Source of the DNA: Toxonevra muliebris
Taxonomy: Eukaryota; Arthropoda; Insecta; Diptera; Pallopteridae
Length of the DNA stretch: 64,000 nt
Direction: 5' to 3'
NCBI GenBank assembly: GCA_963691655.1
Contig: OY829326.1
Coordinates: 97,023,235-97,087,234, forward strand
Part shown: one piece after another, positions 61,001 to 64,000 of the stretch
How the letters are laid out: every line of letters starts with the position of its first letter
Numbering within the stretch: the stretch's first letter is position 1
Translations under genes and position numbers: made by a program
Notes under the pieces: model-generated
Database searches by the model: none
What the model was told of the DNA's origin: nothing
The model's input: only the letters and a program-made list of their open reading frames with translations

Positions 61001-64000
61001 ACATCATATTACAATAGAATGAATGACATTCAGTCAGACAAAAGAAGAAACTATTGAGTTCAATGAGCCTCAAATTTGACCAATTTTCTAATTATGTATT
61101 TCTGTAACAGACGACTAATGGCGATGTTATGCAGACGGTCAAATGATCGACGGTCACGTCACTTTTTACGCTCTTCTTTGATTTTTCAACTTTGTGCCCA
61201 AAGTGTGTTATGCAGATAGTCATTTGATCGTCGGTCACTAGTACTTTTTTGCTACTATTTTATTAGGAATTCATAGTTATTAAAACAGTAACAATTGGTT
61301 TCTACTATCAACACTTTGTGAAATATGTTAATAAAATTTTTAATAAAAAATAAATAAAAATGAACAATATTGGCATTGGTTTAGAAGCGCTAAAATTTGT
61401 ATATGCAAAAAAGTTATATTTTGGAGGGATAAACACTGACAATTCATAAGAAAATGCTTAAAAATATATATTTCTGAATTAAATTATAATAATTCATGAC
61501 AAATATTAAAATAATTACTTACATATTCAATTTTATTTGCAAGTATAACTATTAAAAAACGTATATTTCTATATATTCACGTAAATTTTTTTTATTTCGT
61601 AAAAAACTAAGCAAATATAAACATAAACAAATGTAAGTGTTGCTATTAAGCATTTTTTCTTGTTCTTTTGCATACATTTTTACCAAAAGTGTACTATTTT
61701 GCTCCTAAAAGTGAATTATTGCTAATAATTTTACATCGTTACGCTGTTTTGATCTCTTGATTCGGCATCAAAAGCCAAATCTTTTGGTGACCGTGGTGGT
61801 CAAATTTTACTCTCCCTCTCTCTCTTTCAAACTTTTGTTTTTCATTGAAGCAACAACAACTCGTGCCCATGACGTGACCGTCTGCATAACAGGGCACTAA
61901 ATGTACAAACATATCCTGACGTCAACAAACACTTTAATACATTAAACACCCACGAATCTAAGACGCCTACATATTTTCATATGTCAATATTTATTCACGC
62001 ATATGAGTTAGAAATTAACCCTAGAAGGGGTGTGCATATTGACTACGACAGCTGAGTAATAAATTCCGTTGAATTCGAGTAAATTTATAATTTTTTAATC
62101 GTCTTGTGAAAAATGATTACATCTCGATATAGAAAACTGGAATAATCCAGATACTACCACATAACTTTGAAAGAGAAGATTTAAACTTAAATTTATTCAT
62201 TTTTTGAAGTGTCTATATTTGTAAGGTTTTTAATAAAATATCAAAGAGGTTTTTAATAAAATACCAAAAGCCCTTTTTTAATCCAATTCAGAACAACAAA
62301 CTAGAAGAGAAATGGGTTTGTGACTCATGCTGTGTATATATATAGAAATAATAGAGATGATAAATTCTTAATCCTTTCCCGAATTTTAGTAGAAAGATTT
62401 TTATGCAGAAATCATCGTTAGTTAAGACTTGCACAATAATGACACTAATTACAGAAAGATGAAAAAACAAAGCTATGGAGTTGTAGACAACCTCTGGATA
62501 ACTTTTTATCCAATTTTTTAATTTTCATATTCTCTTGTCTTTTATAAACATATTTTATAAAAGAAAATTTCCGCTTATTAATAGTTTAAAGTATTTTTTT
62601 GAAAGAATTTGTGAAAAAGATTTAACGAAAAAATATTGCACTTAGGTTTTTGACTTGACTTCATAGACAAAAACTGTAAAAAAGTGTAATAAACACAAAA
62701 TTTCAAATGTTCGGCAACCAGAAAACTTGAAGAATGCCTAACACATACCTGAGTGCATATATTATTACAAATAAAATTTATTAAACACCTATTTTATATC
62801 ATATCAAAGTGACTGTTGCCTTTAAGCAACATCAGGCATGAAAGGTTTAATAACAAAAATTTGTAAATGGAAAAGGGTTCACTGATAGTATTCAAGTAGA
62901 TCTCTTATTTGAATTCAAAAATATCACAACGTAAGTTTAAATGGTTGCGTAAAGCTCGAGTGACTCATGGTATGCATCTAAAGGTTAAACTGTATTGGCA
63001 TGCAGATTCAAATCGATAAAATATTATAATTATGAATCATCATTTATGGGTTTATTACTTATTCTTTAATGATGGTTTCTATCATTAATGATAAAAACTA
63101 TCGAGTTAAACAAATATTAGTACCTGTCGCACTTGAATAATGCGTATTACATGATGTGGCGTAACTATGATAACATTAATCAACTCAAATATAATAGAGC
63201 AGAAACATGATTCATACCTTAAACATTGATAAAAAAACTACTCATTGGTAAAATATTTTGTGAAAACTTTTTATGACACGGGACTAGCAAGGTTTGTGTA
63301 CAAATTCTAATACATTTCGATTACCAGCGGAATTGTCTAAACATAAATAATTTAATGGTTTATCTTGTGATCATAAAAAAAATTATTATATCATAAAACA
63401 CATGCCAAAATTTTGATATGAAAGTGATATGTATTTTTATGTTTGGGGACTGTTTTAGTATGAAATAAGCCCTCTGATTCAATTAATCTGGGGCTCTACA
63501 ATGACATTCTTCTATACCAAAACAACACTTCAATCCTTCATTAATCTGGTTCATAACTGCATTCCAAACTTTGGTAATAAATGCTTATAATAAATATTTA
63601 AAGTTGGACGGCCAAATAGTATCAATAATGCTAACCTATAAAAGACATGAAACCAATGACCAAATGCATCAAGTTGCGAAAGTAAAGTTGTATAGGCCAC
63701 ACCTTATGGAAGGACGCCATTAACATTTGACGACAAACTCTTGACTGTAATGCCCAAGGAAGGCACCCTATGACCACGAGCTAAAGAAAGCTCTTAACAG
63801 AAATTGACAATTTTCTAAAAAGTAGGATAACTTCTACTTCTTAACAAAAAAATTAAATGGAGATGAAGAAATTGCAAAACAAATTTTAAAAAAAGAAGAA
63901 ATTTGAATTTTTTCAAATTTGTTCTCTTTAAATCAATTTTTTTTACCCAAAACTCAGACTGTTTGTATACTATCCTCCAGAAAAAATATGGGAACAAGAC
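58082..64000. other. AT-rich intergenic DNA to the right end
   Basis: Apart from the transposon at 61125-61891 and a GGATCC repeat echo at 58503-58520, I see no gene or recognisable feature. A T run lies at about 60439-60459. Confidence 0.5.
61125..61891. mobile_element. 767-bp non-autonomous DNA transposon with 16-bp perfect TIRs
   Basis: TGTTATGCAGACGGTC at 61125-61140 is exactly complementary to 61876-61891. A second, slightly changed copy of the left end (TGTTATGCAGATAGTC at 61206-61221) and of GATCGACGGTCAC lies 81 bases further in. There is no transposase. No clear target duplication is seen. Confidence 0.65.

Overview
The window is an AT-rich, intron- and repeat-rich nuclear segment of an insect genome, most likely a higher dipteran. 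The basis is very short introns (several of 58 nt), GT-AG splicing, a Rei1/ZNF622-type gene, a tandem pair of full-length ABCA transporters like the fly CG1718/CG1801 cluster, an intron-containing tRNA-Tyr, and jockey-type LINEs, tRNA-derived SINEs and MITEs. A tephritid fruit fly is my best guess, but that is inference. There are no bacterial, phage or CRISPR features.

Layout. Positions 1-968 (minus) hold a MADF-BESS DNA-binding protein gene, reconstructed from four exons and running off the left edge. Positions 3087-4450 (plus) hold a complete three-exon Rei1/ZNF622-like ribosome-biogenesis gene. A decayed SINA/Siah-like pseudogene lies at 5120-5555. Two tandem ABCA genes occupy 11121-21574 and 31549-40693, both minus, each with 15 coding exons and matching splice phases. 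The spliced lengths are 5160 nt (1719 aa) for the left copy from its conserved Met and 5157 nt (1718 aa) for the right copy. Their 5' leaders and 3' flanks are also duplicated, including a cysteine-rich segment that could be an alternative last exon. Between, inside and after these genes lie many mobile-element remnants. From about 41 kb to the right end the DNA is essentially gene-poor, apart from one canonical tRNA-Tyr gene (57944-58066) and a degenerate one on the other strand (57335-57446).

How the genes relate. The two ABCA genes are paralogues from one tandem duplication that carried promoter and 3' flank along. Because the copies align, each serves as an empty site for insertions in the other. 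This dates a 1.7-kb inverted-repeat element, a 114-bp MITE and a LINE-filled last intron in the left copy as later than the duplication. Divergence between copies is uneven: nucleotide-binding domains and one intron are nearly identical, while the N-terminal exons differ clearly, which suggests gene conversion.

I found no convincing new multi-gene system. The most interesting leads are the shared cysteine-rich tail exon, the mosaic conservation of the ABCA pair, and the well-delimited non-autonomous transposons.
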